Source: Candidatus Corynebacterium faecipullorum
GTDB lineage: Bacteria > Actinomycetota > Actinomycetes > Mycobacteriales > Mycobacteriaceae
Direction: 5' to 3'
NCBI GenBank assembly: GCA_019114925.1
Contig: DXEO01000022.1
Location: forward strand, 1-5,939
DNA length: 5,939 nucleotides
Positions within the stretch are counted from its first letter, which is position 1; every line of letters starts with the position of its first letter. Shown one piece after another: positions 4,674-5,939 of this stretch. Made by a program: the position numbers and the translations under genes. The notes beneath the pieces were generated by a model that saw only the letters and a list, made by a program, of their open reading frames with translations, ran no database searches and was not told where the DNA came from.

Positions 4674-5939
4674 CTAGTCTGCCTGCGCAGCGCTCAGTGC
4701 TTCGCGCGCGGCATCAGCAACGGCCTCGGCGGTGAAACCGAACTTCTCAAAGAGTTCTGCGGCAGGTGCGGAGGCACCGAAGTGCTCCAAAGACACGGTG
4801 CGGCCGAAGGAACCGGTGTACTTGTGCCACGGCATGGAGATACCGGCCTCGACGGAGACGCGCGCGCGGACCGAGGAGGGAAGGACGGATTCGCGGTAGG
4901 AAGCGTCCTGCTCATCGAACCATTCCAGGCACGGTGCGGAAACGACCCGGGTAGCGGTGCCTTCAGCCTCGAGCTGCTTGGCGGCCTCCACAGCGAGCTG
5001 TACCTCGGAGCCGGTGGCAAGGAGGATGACATCCGGAGTTTCCTTCGATGCCTCAACAAGAATGTAGGCGCCGCGGCGTACGCCTTCGGCAGCCTTTTCC
5101 TTAGTGCCCTCAAGCACGGGGAGGTTCTGGCGGGACAGGGCTAGGCCCTTCGGGGCGGCCTTGTATTCGAGCGCCGCAGCCCACGCCTGGGCCGTCTCGT
5201 TAGCATCGGCTGGGCGGATAACGGAGAGGTTGGGGATGGCGCGCAGTGCAGCGAGTGTTTCCACAGGCTGGTGGGTGGGGCCGTCCTCGCCTAAGCCAAT
5301 AGAATCGTGGGTCCACACGTAGTAGGTATCGGTAGACATGAGCGCACCGAGGCGCACGGCGGGGTACTGGTACTCAGAGAAGATCAGGAAAGTACCGCCG
5401 TAGGCGCGGGTATTGCCGTGCAGCGCGATGCCGTTCATGATGGCGGACATAGCGTGCTCACGAATACCGAAGTGCAGGTTACGGCCGTAAGGCGTGGCGG
5501 TCCAGGCATCCGTGGTGATGGACTCTGGGCCGAAAGACTCCGCGCCCTTGATTACCGTGTTATTGGAGCCTGCCAGGTCGGCGGAGCCGCCCCACATTTC
5601 CGGTAGGGAGGCCGCAAGTGCTTGAATAGCTGCTTCAGAAGCCTTTCGGGTAGCTAGAGATTCGCCCGCTTCCCAGGTGGGAAGCTCGGCGGCGAAGTCA
5701 GCGGGAAGCTCGCGGGCCTGGAGGCGGTCGAAGAGCTTCTTCTCCTCCGGGTTGGCTGCGGCCCACGCGTCGAACTTCTCCTGCCATTCAGCATGCTTCT
5801 GGGCACCGCGGGCAATCAGCTCGCGGGTATGAGCGAGGACTTCCTCATCGATGTGGAAGGACTTCGCAGGATCGAAGCCGAGGATTTCCTTGGTAGCGGC
5901 CACCTCGTCTTCCCCGAGGGCGGCGCCGTGGACGCCACC
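4674..5939 (-). CDS. tkt: Transketolase, C-terminal 421 residues (gene truncated by the window edge)
   Basis: Transketolase moves a two-carbon ketol unit between sugar phosphates in the cytosolic non-oxidative pentose phosphate pathway, using thiamine diphosphate (TPP) and a divalent metal. The frame is open to the right edge, so the start is missing. Family enzymes of about 700 residues would leave roughly 40% outside. Visible, numbered from the first residue in the window: a VHGAALG segment (3-9) with the conserved active-site His region; the pyrimidine-binding domain with GGSADLAGSNNT (117-128); GRNLHFGIREHAM (152-164), whose Glu161 is the expected TPP-activating acid; DSIGLGEDGPTHQPVE (212-227); RPADANE (242-248); and the C-terminal domain ending FGASAPAAELFEKFGF (387-402). 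A GTG at 5903 lies inside conserved sequence and is not a start. It is the first gene here of the tkt-tal-zwf-opcA-pgl operon, with 44 nt before tal. Stop TAG at 4674-4676. Identity is very secure. Confidence 0.97.
   Translation of the reverse strand, partial: GGVHGAALGEDEVAATKEILGFDPAKSFHIDEEVLAHTRELIARGAQKHAEWQEKFDAWAAANPEEKKLFDRLQARELPADFAAELPTWEAGESLATRKASEAAIQALAASLPEMWGGSADLAGSNNTVIKGAESFGPESITTDAWTATPYGRNLHFGIREHAMSAIMNGIALHGNTRAYGGTFLIFSEYQYPAVRLGALMSTDTYYVWTHDSIGLGEDGPTHQPVETLAALRAIPNLSVIRPADANETAQAWAAALEYKAAPKGLALSRQNLPVLEGTKEKAAEGVRRGAYILVEASKETPDVILLATGSEVQLAVEAAKQLEAEGTATRVVSAPCLEWFDEQDASYRESVLPSSVRARVSVEAGISMPWHKYTGSFGRTVSLEHFGASAPAAELFEKFGFTAEAVADAAREALSAAQAD

Noticed and set aside
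5868..5903. GTG at 5903 as the transketolase start.
   Set aside because: The frame stays open to the window edge, the residues before it (VHGAALGEDE) are conserved transketolase sequence, and the resulting 409-residue protein would lack most of the TPP-binding domain.

Overview
The window is a stretch of an actinobacterial chromosome, almost certainly Corynebacterium. All five genes lie on the minus strand, transcribed right to left, in the order tkt (3' part only), tal, zwf, opcA, pgl. Three things support the assignment: opcA, which is largely an actinobacterial gene; this gene order, which is the classical Corynebacterium pentose phosphate operon; and protein stretches that closely resemble what I remember of the C. 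glutamicum enzymes. The DNA is moderately GC-rich. The coding frames are intact, with no frameshift, insertion sequence, RNA gene or CRISPR array visible.

Layout by position: 1-107 is the 3' flank of pgl and holds a strong hairpin terminator (33-78). Pgl is at 108-869, opcA at 925-1857, zwf at 1879-3411, tal at 3541-4629, and tkt at 4674-5939, running off the right edge. The gaps are 44 nt (tkt-tal), 129 nt (tal-zwf), 21 nt (zwf-opcA) and 55 nt (opcA-pgl). No gene-free stretch exceeds 129 nt. The ribosome binding sites are easily seen before tal, zwf, opcA and pgl.

The genes form one metabolic unit. Zwf with its partner OpcA oxidises glucose 6-phosphate to 6-phosphogluconolactone with production of NADPH, and Pgl hydrolyses the lactone to 6-phosphogluconate. 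Tkt and Tal reshuffle the resulting pentose phosphates back to fructose 6-phosphate and glyceraldehyde 3-phosphate. The next oxidative enzyme, 6-phosphogluconate dehydrogenase (gnd), is not in the window.

Nothing here looks like an undescribed system. The parts most worth a second look are non-coding. The tal-zwf gap carries a GlxR/CRP-like palindrome, a short operator-like palindrome over a possible -10 box, and an array of repeats, which suggests an internal, regulated zwf promoter. The terminator has its T-run on the plus strand, implying a convergent gene just beyond the left edge. Two of the ribosome binding sites (tal, pgl) sit inside short inverted repeats.
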